From Flavobacteriales bacterium (lineage in GTDB: Bacteria > Bacteroidota > Bacteroidia > Flavobacteriales_D > Cryomorphaceae), in contig SLDS01000117.1 of assembly GCA_007125175.1 (NCBI GenBank), positions 1-34,513 on the forward strand: a stretch of 34,513 nucleotides of DNA. The letters are read 5' to 3'. The translations under genes and the position numbers were made by a program. Each line of letters opens with the position of its first letter. The stretch's first letter is position 1. Below are positions 1-9,501 of the stretch, in pieces. The notes beneath the pieces are model-generated. The model was not told where the DNA came from. It was given only the letters and a program-made list of their open reading frames with translations, and did not search any database.

Positions 1-2
1 CC

Positions 3-167
3 CGCCTCCTCGCCATTTCCAAAAGCGACATGCTCGATGAGGAGCTCAAAGCCGAGATCAGGCCCTCCCTGCCCAAGTTGCCCTACGTCTTCATCAGCAG
101 TGTGGCGCAGCAGGGGCTCACCGAGCTTAAGGATCTTATCTGGACACACCTCAACAAGGAGGCATGA
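3..167 (+). CDS. obg: GTPase Obg/CgtA, C-terminal fragment (truncated by window start)
   Basis: Open frame from base 3: [54 protein letters not shown]; NKxD-like SKSD and SSV (G5-like) motifs typical of Obg G-domain ends; ATGA overlap with the next gene. Confidence 0.7.
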   Translation, partial: RLLAISKSDMLDEELKAEIRPSLPKLPYVFISSVAQQGLTELKDLIWTHLNKEA

Positions 168-754
168 TCGAAGCCATTAAGTCATTAGACACCCGGCTCT
201 TCCTCTGGCTCAACAGTCTGCATCAGCCATGGCTAGACCAGCCCATGTACCTCATGACCACCGAGAAGTTTTGGATACCCGCCTACCTGCTCATGCTGTG
301 GATGGTGTACAAGGCCCACGGCTGGCGCATTATGCTTTGGTCCATACTGGGCGTGGCGGTGGTCATCACCCTCGGCGACCGCATCAGTGTGGAGCTGTTC
401 AAAAATGTATTTCAACGATACCGCCCACCTCACAATCTGGACATAGGGCACCTGGTGCACACGGTCAATGATTACAGAGGGGGGCAGTTTGGCTTTGTGA
501 GCTCCCATGCCACCAACAGCTTGGCCATTGCCACCTTCATCTACCTGCTGCTTCGGCGGGCTTTCGCCAAATGGGCCTGGTGGGTATTCGCCTGGGCGGG
601 CCTCTTCACCTACACCCGTATCTACCTGGGCGTGCACTATCCCGCCGATGTGGTATGCGGCGGCCTGCTGGGAGTGGCGATCGGCGCGGGGGTGTACTGG
701 GGTTTTAAGCGGTGGGTACCGGGGGTGGAGCTTGGGCCCCATACGAAGTCCTAA
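164..754 (+). CDS. PAP2 superfamily phosphatase, membrane protein
   Basis: 196 aa; [18 protein letters not shown] and [12 protein letters not shown] motifs match the PAP2 phosphatase signature. Confidence 0.9.
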   Translation: MIEAIKSLDTRLFLWLNSLHQPWLDQPMYLMTTEKFWIPAYLLMLWMVYKAHGWRIMLWSILGVAVVITLGDRISVELFKNVFQRYRPPHNLDIGHLVHTVNDYRGGQFGFVSSHATNSLAIATFIYLLLRRAFAKWAWWVFAWAGLFTYTRIYLGVHYPADVVCGGLLGVAIGAGVYWGFKRWVPGVELGPHTKS

Positions 755-915
755 TTTTCCGAAGCAAGCAGCGGCCTGCTCCGCGCCAAGGCCGCTTACC
801 CGCACTTCACCCTCAAAAACGAGGTGGACAATGAACGCGTGGTGGTGCGGATTGAGCGTCCTGGCCCGCCCTCTCGATGATATTTGCTTTCTTTGCCCTA
901 AAGGCTGTAGACCTC

Positions 916-1323
916 ATGCTCAAAACCCTCATCCCCATATTCCTCGGCGGGGGCCTTGGCTCCATAGCGCGCTACCTGACGGGAAAAGGCGTCGATCGAC
1001 TGCTAAGCAAGTTTTTGCCAAGCCGTAGCCCCGGCCCTTTTGAGTATACCAGCGTGCCTCTGGGTACTTTCCTCTCCAATGTGATGGCCTGTCTTATCCT
1101 GGGCCTCGTGGTCTACATGGTGGCTCGGGAGCAAATCAGCGGATTCTGGGTGCCCTTTTTCATCGTGGGCTTTTGCGGAGGCTACAGCACCTTTTCCACA
1201 TTTAGCTATGAGACCTTGGGCCTGATGATGTCAGGCCGTTGGCCAATCGCCATTCTTAACATTTTGGTAAGCGTGGCTGTCTGTATCTTCATTTTATTTG
1301 TGGTCGCAAAACAAATGAAATGA
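916..1323 (+). CDS. crcB: Fluoride efflux channel CrcB/FluC
   Basis: GGGLGSIARY, PLGTFLSNVMAC, GFCGGYSTFSTFSYE motifs. Start placed at the internal ATG (916) because MLKTLIPIFLGGGLGS is the usual N-terminus; the ORF track opens at 877. Confidence 0.9.
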   Translation: MLKTLIPIFLGGGLGSIARYLTGKGVDRLLSKFLPSRSPGPFEYTSVPLGTFLSNVMACLILGLVVYMVAREQISGFWVPFFIVGFCGGYSTFSTFSYETLGLMMSGRWPIAILNILVSVAVCIFILFVVAKQMK

Positions 1324-2972
1324 TCCGCTCCCTGATTTCCGCCATGCTGGGATGCACCTTTCTCTATGCCTGCAGCACTGCATCGGGTGAGAAATTCGCA
1401 CGAGCTTCAAATGACACTGAACGCCCCAAGCTTGTAGTGGGTATCGTGATTGACCAATTTCGCAATGACTACATGCAGCGCTACGCCCATCAGTACAATG
1501 GCGGCTTCAAGCGTATGGTAGATGAAGGCTTCTACTGCGCCAATCATCACTTTAGCTATGTGCCTACCTACACCGGCCCCGGCCATGCCTCTGTGTATAC
1601 CGGTACCACACCTGCTGTGCATGGCATAGCCGCCAACAATTGGTACGATCCGCGAACCAAAGAGGGTATGTACTGCGTGCAAGACAAGTCGGTGCGCACC
1701 ATAGGAATAGCCAATGCCGACGGGCAGATGAGCCCCTTCAATCTCAAAACCACCACCATCACCGATGAGCTCATGCTCAGTCTCAATTTTCGTAGCAAGG
1801 TGGTGGGCATGAGTATCAAAGACAGAGGATCCATCCTTCCGGCGGGTCACTTGGGCAAGGCTTACTGGTATTCCAAGGGCTTCATGATCAGTAGCTCATA
1901 CTATATGGAGGAGCTGCCATCCTGGGTGCAAGACTTCAATTCGCGAGGCCTGCCTGCCACTTACGTGAAAAAAGGCTGGGAGCCACTTCTTCCTCTTGAT
2001 CAGTACACTTCGAGTCTGCCCGATGACAGTCCATACGAAAGCAAATGGGTGGGCGAGGAAGCCCCATTGCTGCCCAAAGACCTCCAAAGTCTTGTAGAAG
2101 CCAATGGCTTGCACAATGTGTTTAAGCGTACCCCGCAGTGCAATACCTTTTTACTCGATTTTGCGAAAGCTGCAGTACTCGCCGAAGACCTGGGTCAGGA
2201 TGCCGATACCGACTTCCTTTGCGTAAGCTTCTCAACGCCTGACTATATGGGGCACGCCATGGGCACAAGGGCCGTCGAAATTCAGGACATGTACCTGCGC
2301 TTGGATCGCGAGCTCGGTGAATTCTATGACTTCCTCGATCAAAATGTGGGCAAGGGCCAATACACCGTATTCCTCACCGCCGACCACGGTGCAGCTGATG
2401 TGCCCCAGTTCAGTATGGATTACGGACTGCCGGGAGGATACATCGATGTAAAGGAAATTCAAGAGGAACTTTTGAATGCCCTTACAGACCATCATCCCAA
2501 GGGAGCAACTTTCGTGGAAAAAGTAGAGGAGGACCGCATCTTTCTCGATCGCAAGGCTGTAGCTGAGGCCGGTGTCAATTATCAAGATATTTGCGACTTG
2601 ATCGCCTATACCCTGCGCATGCAGCCTGGTATTTACAACGCATATCCCACACGCGACATCCTCCAGGGAGGTGGTACAGAATGGCCCGTACGCAACCTTA
2701 CGAGAGGACTCTATCCACCCCTCGCGGGCGATGTCTTTGTGGTAAGTGAGAGTGGGTGGATCAGCTATGGGCCTACCGGTACTACCCACGGCACCCCCTA
2801 CACCTACGATACGCATGTGCCTTTGCTATTGATGGGTAAGGGCATAAAGCCCGGTCGCACACTCCGAAAGACCCACATACGCGACATAGCTCCAACCTTG
2901 AGCATGGCGCTTGATATATCCTTGCCCAGCGGCGCCACGGGGATTCCAATAAGTGAGGCGCTTATTAAGTGA
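1320..2972 (+). CDS. pafA: PafA-type alkaline phosphatase (type I phosphodiesterase/nucleotide pyrophosphatase fold), putative lipoprotein
   Basis: VIDQFRNDYM, TYTGPGHASVYTG nucleophile region, SIKDRGSILPAGH, TADHGAADVP, THGTPYTYDTHVPLLLMG; lipobox-like LYAC near the N-terminus; 4-nt ATGA overlap with crcB. Confidence 0.88.
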   Translation: MIRSLISAMLGCTFLYACSTASGEKFARASNDTERPKLVVGIVIDQFRNDYMQRYAHQYNGGFKRMVDEGFYCANHHFSYVPTYTGPGHASVYTGTTPAVHGIAANNWYDPRTKEGMYCVQDKSVRTIGIANADGQMSPFNLKTTTITDELMLSLNFRSKVVGMSIKDRGSILPAGHLGKAYWYSKGFMISSSYYMEELPSWVQDFNSRGLPATYVKKGWEPLLPLDQYTSSLPDDSPYESKWVGEEAPLLPKDLQSLVEANGLHNVFKRTPQCNTFLLDFAKAAVLAEDLGQDADTDFLCVSFSTPDYMGHAMGTRAVEIQDMYLRLDRELGEFYDFLDQNVGKGQYTVFLTADHGAADVPQFSMDYGLPGGYIDVKEIQEELLNALTDHHPKGATFVEKVEEDRIFLDRKAVAEAGVNYQDICDLIAYTLRMQPGIYNAYPTRDILQGGGTEWPVRNLTRGLYPPLAGDVFVVSESGWISYGPTGTTHGTPYTYDTHVPLLLMGKGIKPGRTLRKTHIRDIAPTLSMALDISLPSGATGIPISEALIK

Positions 2973-3139
2973 GGTGCTGTCCTGATATTTCAGGCTTGGG
3001 CTTAAGCCAAGAGAGCTTGCTGCCCTGCGCTATGCGGTAGGAAGGTCTGTGAATGGATTTAGTTCGGAGTAAAAAAGTGGGCAATGAAGTGGAATAAAAG
3101 CCGTTTTTGTGCTAAGTTCACTCCCTAATTGAGTTTCCC

Positions 3140-3469
3140 ATGAAAAAAGTACTTCTCTTCTCCTTGTTTATTACAGGTGCTTCATTGACGATGCAGGCAC
3201 AAAGTACAGCTGATAAGATCGACCCTCCGAAGAAATCGAAGTGCTGTGCTTCCAAAGCTGAAAAAGCCAAATGTGCTGAGATGAAAGCCGCTAGCACTGA
3301 TGCCTCTGCGCAATCGGATGCGAGCGCTGACAATTCAGCTGCGAAGTCGGAGTCGGCTGCTAAGCCCGCTTGCTGTGCCTCCAAGGCCGCTGCTCAGGAG
3401 ACCAAACCGTGCTCTGGCAAAACCGTGGCTGCTGCTAAGAAAAAGGCCGAGGAAGAAGATTTGCCTTGA
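3140..3469 (+). CDS. Small secreted Ala/Lys/Cys-rich protein with two CCASKA motifs
   Basis: Signal peptide MKKVLLFSLFITGASLTMQAQ; KCCASKAEKAKC and ACCASKAAAQETKPC segments; no family recognised. Confidence 0.7.
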   Translation: MKKVLLFSLFITGASLTMQAQSTADKIDPPKKSKCCASKAEKAKCAEMKAASTDASAQSDASADNSAAKSESAAKPACCASKAAAQETKPCSGKTVAAAKKKAEEEDLP

Positions 3470-3532
3470 TGCCAAGCTGGCTTGAGGCCCTGACGGCTGG
3501 GTGAGTGCTCTACACTTAAAAAATATTTGAGA

Positions 3533-4702
3533 TCACGCTTCCGGATTCGCATAGCGTTTCACATCGGCAGCTGTGATTTCATTGTCGCAGAGTATCACCA
3601 ACCTTTCAATTACATTTCGTAGCTCTCGGATATTGCCTGTCCAGTCAATCTCTTGGAGCACTTTCAGTGCATCCTTGTTCAATCTCTTGGGAGCTATGCC
3701 TTGCTCTTTGCATATATTGTCGAGGAAGTGCTCTGTGAGCATGGGAATGTCTTCTCTGCGCTCATTGAGAGGCGGCACCTGTATGAGGATTACGCTGATA
3801 CGGTGATAGAGATCTTCCCTGAAGTTCCCTTTTTCGATTTCTTTTCGCAGGTCTTTGTTGGTGGCTGCCAGTACCCTTGGATCTACCTTGATATCCTTGT
3901 CGCCGCCCACCCTTGTGATCCTTTTTTCTTGCAGCGCTCGGAGTACTTTGGCTTGAGCCGAAGGACTCATATCGCCAATTTCGTCCAGAAATAGCGTGCC
4001 TCCATCGGCCTGTTCAAACTTGCCTTTGCGCTGCTTGATAGCTGAGGTGAAGGAGCCCTTTTCATGTCCGAAGAGCTCACTTTCGATGAGTTCTGAGGGG
4101 ATGGCGGCACAGTTTACTTCTACAAAGGGGGCTTTGGCTCGCTTGCTCTTTTCATGGAGTTGGCGGGCAACAAGCTCTTTTCCAGAGCCATTTGGGCCGG
4201 TGATGAGCACCCGCGCATCGCTCGGTGCTACTTTGTCAATCATCTCCTTGATGCCTTTGAGTGCCGCCGATTCTCCGATGATATCGTAGCCTTTGATCAG
4301 CTTGATGGTCTTGCGCAATTGCTTGGCTTCGCTTTCCAGGTTGCTCCTATTTAGTGCATTGCGTAAAGTGACGAGGGTTCGGTTGAGATCGAGAGGTTTC
4401 TCGATAAAGTCGTAGGCACCCTTTTTGATCGCTTCTACAGCTGTTTCGATATTGCCATGTCCGGAGATCATGATAAGCGGAGTACTCACTCCATTCTCCA
4501 GGCATTTTTGCAGCAGCTCCATCCCATCGCTCTTGGGCATCTTGATGTCGCAAAGTGCTACATCATAATTGTTTTCAGATAGTTTTTTGTAGCCTTCTTC
4601 ACCGTCTTCTGCCAGGTCTACCGAGAACTTTTCAAACTCGAGTATTTCCTTGAGGGTATTGCGAATGCTTCTTTCGTCGTCAATTACGAGTACGTTTGCC
4701 AT
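3533..4702 (-). CDS. Sigma-54-dependent response regulator (REC + AAA+), no Fis-type HTH visible
   Basis: REC: VLVIDDERSIRNTL, CDIKMPKSDG, EKPLDL; AAA+: GPNGSGKELVA, GHEKGSFTSA, GGTLFLDEIGDM, WTGNIRELRNVIER; ends about 30 aa after the AAA+ domain. Confidence 0.92.
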   Translation of the reverse strand: MANVLVIDDERSIRNTLKEILEFEKFSVDLAEDGEEGYKKLSENNYDVALCDIKMPKSDGMELLQKCLENGVSTPLIMISGHGNIETAVEAIKKGAYDFIEKPLDLNRTLVTLRNALNRSNLESEAKQLRKTIKLIKGYDIIGESAALKGIKEMIDKVAPSDARVLITGPNGSGKELVARQLHEKSKRAKAPFVEVNCAAIPSELIESELFGHEKGSFTSAIKQRKGKFEQADGGTLFLDEIGDMSPSAQAKVLRALQEKRITRVGGDKDIKVDPRVLAATNKDLRKEIEKGNFREDLYHRISVILIQVPPLNERREDIPMLTEHFLDNICKEQGIAPKRLNKDALKVLQEIDWTGNIRELRNVIERLVILCDNEITAADVKRYANPEA

Positions 4703-4710
4703 ATGATTGC

Positions 4711-5649
4711 TTAAAGCTTTCCATGAAGGACGTCAAAAAGTACGCCTTCCTTGAGTGAATAACGTGAAATGCTAGCGCTTGCTATGCCTGTATGGCGCAG
4801 AACCATGCGCACAAAGAGAGCTGAGATGACGATCATGCGGACGCGATACTCAGGCATATGGGGCATGAGCTCGCGTTCCTTGAGGGTGGAATTAATTATT
4901 TCATTCAGCAGTGCTTTCAGGGCGTCCATGTCAAAAGGGAGGGAGCTTTTTTCGAAAACCTCTTCGTAATTGCCCACGCGCTCGGATATCACATCGCAAA
5001 AGGTGTCGAAAGATCCCGATGAACCTACAAGATGTGTTACCTTGTGTTTCTGCGTTTGTTCAATGAGTTCATGGACCTCCTCGTGGAGGAAGTTGTCGAG
5101 TTTTGTTTCCTCTTCTTTGCTCAGAGGATCCGAAGGGTTGAATTTTTCCCATAGCCGCGATACGCCAAGTTCGTAGCTCTTGGCCCAGAGCACCTCTTCC
5201 TTATTGGCAATTACAAACTCTGTGCTGCCGCCACCTATGTCCATGATCAAGGAGGTGTCCTTGCCAAGAGCGCCGGATAGGCTCACACCTTTGTACACCA
5301 TAAGGGCCTCCTTCTCACCGCTAATTACCTGCACCTTCAGCCCGAAGAGTTCTTTAATCTTGTGCAGGAATTCGTCTGCATTGGTGGCATTGCGGGTGGC
5401 GGAGGTGGCAAAAGCATGTATGCGATCACAGTACTCTGCCTTGATCCGGGAGATTTGTGCCTCAAGGGCCACGAAAGCCCTTTGCATGGCCTCCTCGGTG
5501 ATGTAGTTTTTCGAAAAGCCTCCTTCACCGAGTTTCACCGCAATCTTCGAGCGGTACAGGGGTTTATATTCTCCATTTCCTCCTACTTCTGCGATCAGCA
5601 GGTTGAAGGTATTGGAGCCCATATCAACGATTCCTATTTTCAAGTTCAA
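4711..5649 (-). CDS. ppx: Exopolyphosphatase / Ppx-GppA family
   Basis: IVDMGSNTFNLLIAEV, LIMDIGGGSTEFVI, HLVGSSGSFDTF motifs of the Ppx/GppA ASKHA fold. Confidence 0.88.
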   Translation of the reverse strand: MNLKIGIVDMGSNTFNLLIAEVGGNGEYKPLYRSKIAVKLGEGGFSKNYITEEAMQRAFVALEAQISRIKAEYCDRIHAFATSATRNATNADEFLHKIKELFGLKVQVISGEKEALMVYKGVSLSGALGKDTSLIMDIGGGSTEFVIANKEEVLWAKSYELGVSRLWEKFNPSDPLSKEEETKLDNFLHEEVHELIEQTQKHKVTHLVGSSGSFDTFCDVISERVGNYEEVFEKSSLPFDMDALKALLNEIINSTLKERELMPHMPEYRVRMIVISALFVRMVLRHTGIASASISRYSLKEGVLFDVLHGKL

Positions 5650-5667
5650 GCCTTTTTTATCGGGCAG

Positions 5668-5697
5668 CTAAGATACTTGATTATGCAGAATGCGCAA
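5668..5697 (-). promoter_or_regulatory. Candidate Bacteroidota-type promoter for ppx (-33 TTG, 19-nt spacer, -7 TATCTTAG)
   Basis: Minus strand reads TTG-N19-TATCTTAG; one mismatch to TAnnTTTG. Confidence 0.35.
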
Positions 5698-5731
5698 CCG
5701 CATGGTATGCCTTCATTTCACCTTATCGCCT

Positions 5732-5759
5732 TTGTTTCGGATTTTTAAGATTATCTTCG
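5732..5759 (+). promoter_or_regulatory. Candidate Bacteroidota-type promoter for the GT2 gene (TTG-N17-TATCTTCG)
   Basis: One mismatch to TAnnTTTG, 17 nt upstream of the ATG at 5776. Confidence 0.35.
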
Positions 5760-5775
5760 CCGCTCTTTTAAAGGT

Positions 5776-6510
5776 ATGAAATCACCGCATCCCCTCAAAA
5801 AGCTTTCCATCGTCATTCCAGCCTACAATGAAGGCGCGACCATACACCTCATTCTGAATAAAATCAGAGAAGTCGAGCTGATAGGAGCAATTGAAAAGGA
5901 AGTTATCATCGTAAATGATGCTTCGACTGATGATACCGCAGAAAGAATACGCGAGTACATTTCAAAGAATGAAGGATTCAATATCTGCTTCTTTGAGCAG
6001 GAGCGCAATATGGGAAAGGGCGCTGCGCTGCACAGAGGGATAAAAGAGGCCAGCGGAGAATATATCATCATCCAAGATGCTGATCTCGAGTACGATCCTC
6101 AAGAATACAACTTGCTGCTCAGACCAGTGGTTCAGGGCTGGGCAGATGTGGTATACGGTTCGCGCTTTATGGGTGGCAATCCGCACCGCATTCTCTTCTT
6201 TTGGCACAGCATCGGCAATAAGATGCTGACATTTATGTCTAATGCACTTACCAATTTGAATCTCACAGATATGGAGACCTGTTACAAATTGATGCGGGCA
6301 GATCTGGTCAAGTCATTGAACCTTAAAGAAAATAGGTTTGGTTTTGAGCCTGAGGTTACTGCCAAGCTTTCACGTATTAAAGGGGTTCGCTTCTACGAAG
6401 TGGGGATTTCTTATTACGGCCGCACCTACGCCGAAGGCAAAAAGATCAATTGGAAAGACGGCTTCAGGGCGATCTACTGCATCTTGAAGTACAATCTCTG
6501 GAGTGCCTAG
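5776..6510 (+). CDS. Glycosyltransferase family 2 (dolichyl/polyprenyl-phosphate mannosyltransferase-like)
   Basis: [60 protein letters not shown]. Confidence 0.9.
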   Translation: MKSPHPLKKLSIVIPAYNEGATIHLILNKIREVELIGAIEKEVIIVNDASTDDTAERIREYISKNEGFNICFFEQERNMGKGAALHRGIKEASGEYIIIQDADLEYDPQEYNLLLRPVVQGWADVVYGSRFMGGNPHRILFFWHSIGNKMLTFMSNALTNLNLTDMETCYKLMRADLVKSLNLKENRFGFEPEVTAKLSRIKGVRFYEVGISYYGRTYAEGKKINWKDGFRAIYCILKYNLWSA

Positions 6511-6550
6511 CTCTCATTGCAGTCCACTTCTTTTGCCGCAAGGCTGAAGG

Positions 6551-8383
6551 TCAAAAACGCGCCTCACTGCGGCAGCCTACACCACTGCCTTCTCCATTGA
6601 GGAGAATTTCAAATTCTATGATGTACTCTCCCGATATCCAGTGCGTCCATACATAGACGCCCATGTTCGCGTTGCTTTCCGCAAAAATGTCGCTCTCGAG
6701 ACGGGTCGAATAGACGTTTTTGATCAGGTATTCACCCTCCGTGCTGAGAATATGATAGGTGATCTTAAGTCCATCTCCTTCAGCATGAGAGCCTGAGCCG
6801 ATTCGCTTTTCACCCTTGTTGGAAATATGGACGGTCTGTACCCTGAGGTGGTCTACATCCGGTGGCAGAGATTGAGCTGAGCGCATGCTCAGGTGCTCTT
6901 GAATGTACTCCATTTTCAGATCGCCCGCAGGGCTCACGAGGGCTTCGTATACTCGATCAATAGGCAGCTTGAAGTAGGGAATGGAGTTGACACGCTCGAT
7001 GTGAAACCATGCGGGTTGGAAATCGGGTCCTACAAAAGTTTCGCGGGCATTGAGCATGCCTCTCACATACTCGAAATCCCGGTCGGGGTAAACTGTGGTG
7101 GTTGGGAGCCCTGAGGTAGTGGAGAGTAGCATCATCTCAAAGGGCATGGCCCAATGAGCAAATGCGTAGTAATCGGGATAGTGGCTGAGTGGCAGGTAGG
7201 CTTTTTGAATGTTCTGAGACGCCATATTGGAGCTGAGCCTTTCGAGATAGTCGACCTTTTTGCTCGGTGTATGATGGCCTTCCCATATTTGCAGCAGCCC
7301 CAATCCCAGGAGGAGTACTATGGCCGCCGGTCGAAGAAATTTTGCCGTAAGGCTGGTTTTGACTACATACCATGCAAGACTGATTCCAGTGAATAAGCCC
7401 AGAACGGTGTAGTAATTTTCGTACATCAATATACTTTCACCCTGATAGAATGTGATGAGAATGACCAGTATGAAGCCCAAAAAGGAGAGCAAGTAAAAAG
7501 CTGCAGCCAACCACGCCCTGTGCAGTGCCATCACAATGAGGCAGATGATTGGCAATACAATGAGAAGCCTGAAGTGCTGAAAATTGTTGATGAGGTGGAT
7601 GGTGGAAGGCAGTTCGGGGAGCTTCCATAAGTAAGTCCAATACTCATAAACAGAGATGAACTTACCCTTCTCATAGTCTGAAAAAGTGAGTAGCTTAATG
7701 CGAATGACGAACCAAATGAGACTGATGACGGCCAGGAATCCCAAGGACTTGCGCCGAGACGCCTCACTCACTATCCATGTGAAGCCCAGTACGTAAAAAA
7801 CCGGGAAAAGCGTGATTTGATGGTAAAAAGATATCCAAATGATCAAGGCAAAGGCCAGGAGGTCGCGCCAATGGAGCTCGATACCATACACCTTTTTGCC
7901 GGAAGGCCCGGCCCCCGTGCGCGTGTCATCGAGTAGCGCCCACAAAATGCAGCATAGGGCCAGGGCCTGATACAGCTCGGCCGTGGAGTAGTAGAATGTG
8001 CGGTAGAAGCCTGCACAGAGGGTAATGCACAGCGCCATTGCGGCCGCTTGATGCTTGACCCAGAAATCGATGATGAGGTAATAGATGAAGTACAAAAGAA
8101 TGAAGGACAGCGAGTAGAGCTTTAGGAAGAGCTCCAGTGATGCTCCCAATTTCAGCGACAAAGCGGGCAATACCTGTGAGGGCCATGAGCCAATTCGTCC
8201 CAGCACTGCCGAGGGCTGCCCAGAGTCGAGTACGAGAAAGGAAAACAGGGCAGGGTCAAAGAGGCACATGCGCTCCCGCCAAAATTCCAGTGAAAACTGC
8301 ATGAGGAAAGCAAGAAACACGAAGTAGAAAGTGCGCAAGGCAATGTGCTCTTCCCGTGAAATTAGGTTTGACCTTTGATACAT
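6551..8383 (-). CDS. Large polytopic membrane protein with soluble C-terminal domain, function unknown (GT-C-like topology)
   Basis: 610 aa with many hydrophobic segments in the first ~370 aa, then ~230 aa hydrophilic; no catalytic motif recognised. Confidence 0.75.
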   Translation of the reverse strand: MYQRSNLISREEHIALRTFYFVFLAFLMQFSLEFWRERMCLFDPALFSFLVLDSGQPSAVLGRIGSWPSQVLPALSLKLGASLELFLKLYSLSFILLYFIYYLIIDFWVKHQAAAMALCITLCAGFYRTFYYSTAELYQALALCCILWALLDDTRTGAGPSGKKVYGIELHWRDLLAFALIIWISFYHQITLFPVFYVLGFTWIVSEASRRKSLGFLAVISLIWFVIRIKLLTFSDYEKGKFISVYEYWTYLWKLPELPSTIHLINNFQHFRLLIVLPIICLIVMALHRAWLAAAFYLLSFLGFILVILITFYQGESILMYENYYTVLGLFTGISLAWYVVKTSLTAKFLRPAAIVLLLGLGLLQIWEGHHTPSKKVDYLERLSSNMASQNIQKAYLPLSHYPDYYAFAHWAMPFEMMLLSTTSGLPTTTVYPDRDFEYVRGMLNARETFVGPDFQPAWFHIERVNSIPYFKLPIDRVYEALVSPAGDLKMEYIQEHLSMRSAQSLPPDVDHLRVQTVHISNKGEKRIGSGSHAEGDGLKITYHILSTEGEYLIKNVYSTRLESDIFAESNANMGVYVWTHWISGEYIIEFEILLNGEGSGVGCRSEARF

Positions 8384-8536
8384 TCCCCTGAGGTGTGGAT
8401 CGGATGGATGGCTTTCGGCTGCAAGTTTACTCTTTTCCGTGCAATGTGACTTCTGTTGGGCTCATACGATTAAAGGAGGCGACATTATGTGTAGTTTGGA
8501 TCGATGAGAGGCTGATAAACGGGCCTTCAAATTGTG

Positions 8537-8544
8537 TAGCTTTG
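8537..8544 (+). promoter_or_regulatory. Candidate -7 element TAGCTTTG upstream of the ABC exporter operon
   Basis: Exact TAnnTTTG match 27 nt upstream of the ATG; no clear -33 element seen. Confidence 0.4.
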
Positions 8545-8571
8545 CGCCAAATCGGGTAAAAACCAAAGCCT

Positions 8572-9501
8572 ATGGCAGTACTGCAAGTAGAAAAGGTATC
8601 CAAGTGGTATGGAAAGCACTGTGCCTTAAATGAAGTAAGCCTTGAAGTGCCTGAAAAAGGCATATTTGGTCTGCTCGGACCCAATGGAGCCGGAAAGACT
8701 TCCCTAATTCGAATCATCAATCAAATCACCGGGCCCGACTCGGGTAGAATTTTCTTTCGGGGGGAGCCCCTGAAGCCTGAGCATGTGAACCATATCGGCT
8801 ATCTGCCAGAGGAGCGAGGCTTGTACAGAAAGATGAAGGTGGGGGAGCAATGTCTCTACCTCGCCCGGCTAAAAGGGCTCAGCTCTGCCGATGCCAAAGC
8901 AAGGCTCAAAGAGTGGTTTGAGCGATTTGAGATTGGCTCGTGGTGGGACAAGAAGGTGGAGGAGCTCTCCAAGGGCATGGCCCAGAAGGTACAGTTTATT
9001 ACCACGGTATTGCACCAGCCCGGGTTTATTATTTTGGATGAGCCCTTCAGTGGCTTTGACCCGATCAATACCAATTTGATTCGCAAAGAAATAATACGAC
9101 TCAAAGATGAAGGGGCCAGCATCATGCTGTCCACGCACAATATGGCTTCGGTGGAGGAAATATGCAGTCACATTGCCCTGATCAATCAGTCGAAGGTGAT
9201 GCTCGATGGCGAGATCAAAGAAGTGAGATCGCGCTTCAAAGAATCCATTTTTGAGTTGAGCTTCAAGGGCCAAATGCTGTCTTTTACCAATGCACTTGGT
9301 ACTCAGTTTGAGCTGCTGCAGCACAGTTCAGATGCAGATCTGCGGTTGGCGCGGGTCAAAATCAAGCAGGGACTTACAGTGAATGACCTGCTGCAGAGGG
9401 CTATACCGCATGTGCAAATAGAGTCGGTATCCGAATACATCCCCAGTATGAACGATATTTTCATCAAAGTAGTTGAACAGCCAGAAGAACAAATGGTATG
9501 A
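8572..9501 (+). CDS. ABC transporter ATP-binding protein (NatA-like)
   Basis: Walker A GPNGAGKTS, signature LSKGMAQKVQF, Walker B FIILDEPFSGFDP, H-loop STHN. Confidence 0.93.
   Translation: MAVLQVEKVSKWYGKHCALNEVSLEVPEKGIFGLLGPNGAGKTSLIRIINQITGPDSGRIFFRGEPLKPEHVNHIGYLPEERGLYRKMKVGEQCLYLARLKGLSSADAKARLKEWFERFEIGSWWDKKVEELSKGMAQKVQFITTVLHQPGFIILDEPFSGFDPINTNLIRKEIIRLKDEGASIMLSTHNMASVEEICSHIALINQSKVMLDGEIKEVRSRFKESIFELSFKGQMLSFTNALGTQFELLQHSSDADLRLARVKIKQGLTVNDLLQRAIPHVQIESVSEYIPSMNDIFIKVVEQPEEQMV

Noticed and set aside
2994-3015. GGCTTAAGCC palindrome and CCTGA-TATT-TCAGG hairpin after pafA as a terminator
   Set aside because: Stems are short and no T tract follows; not strong enough to annotate.
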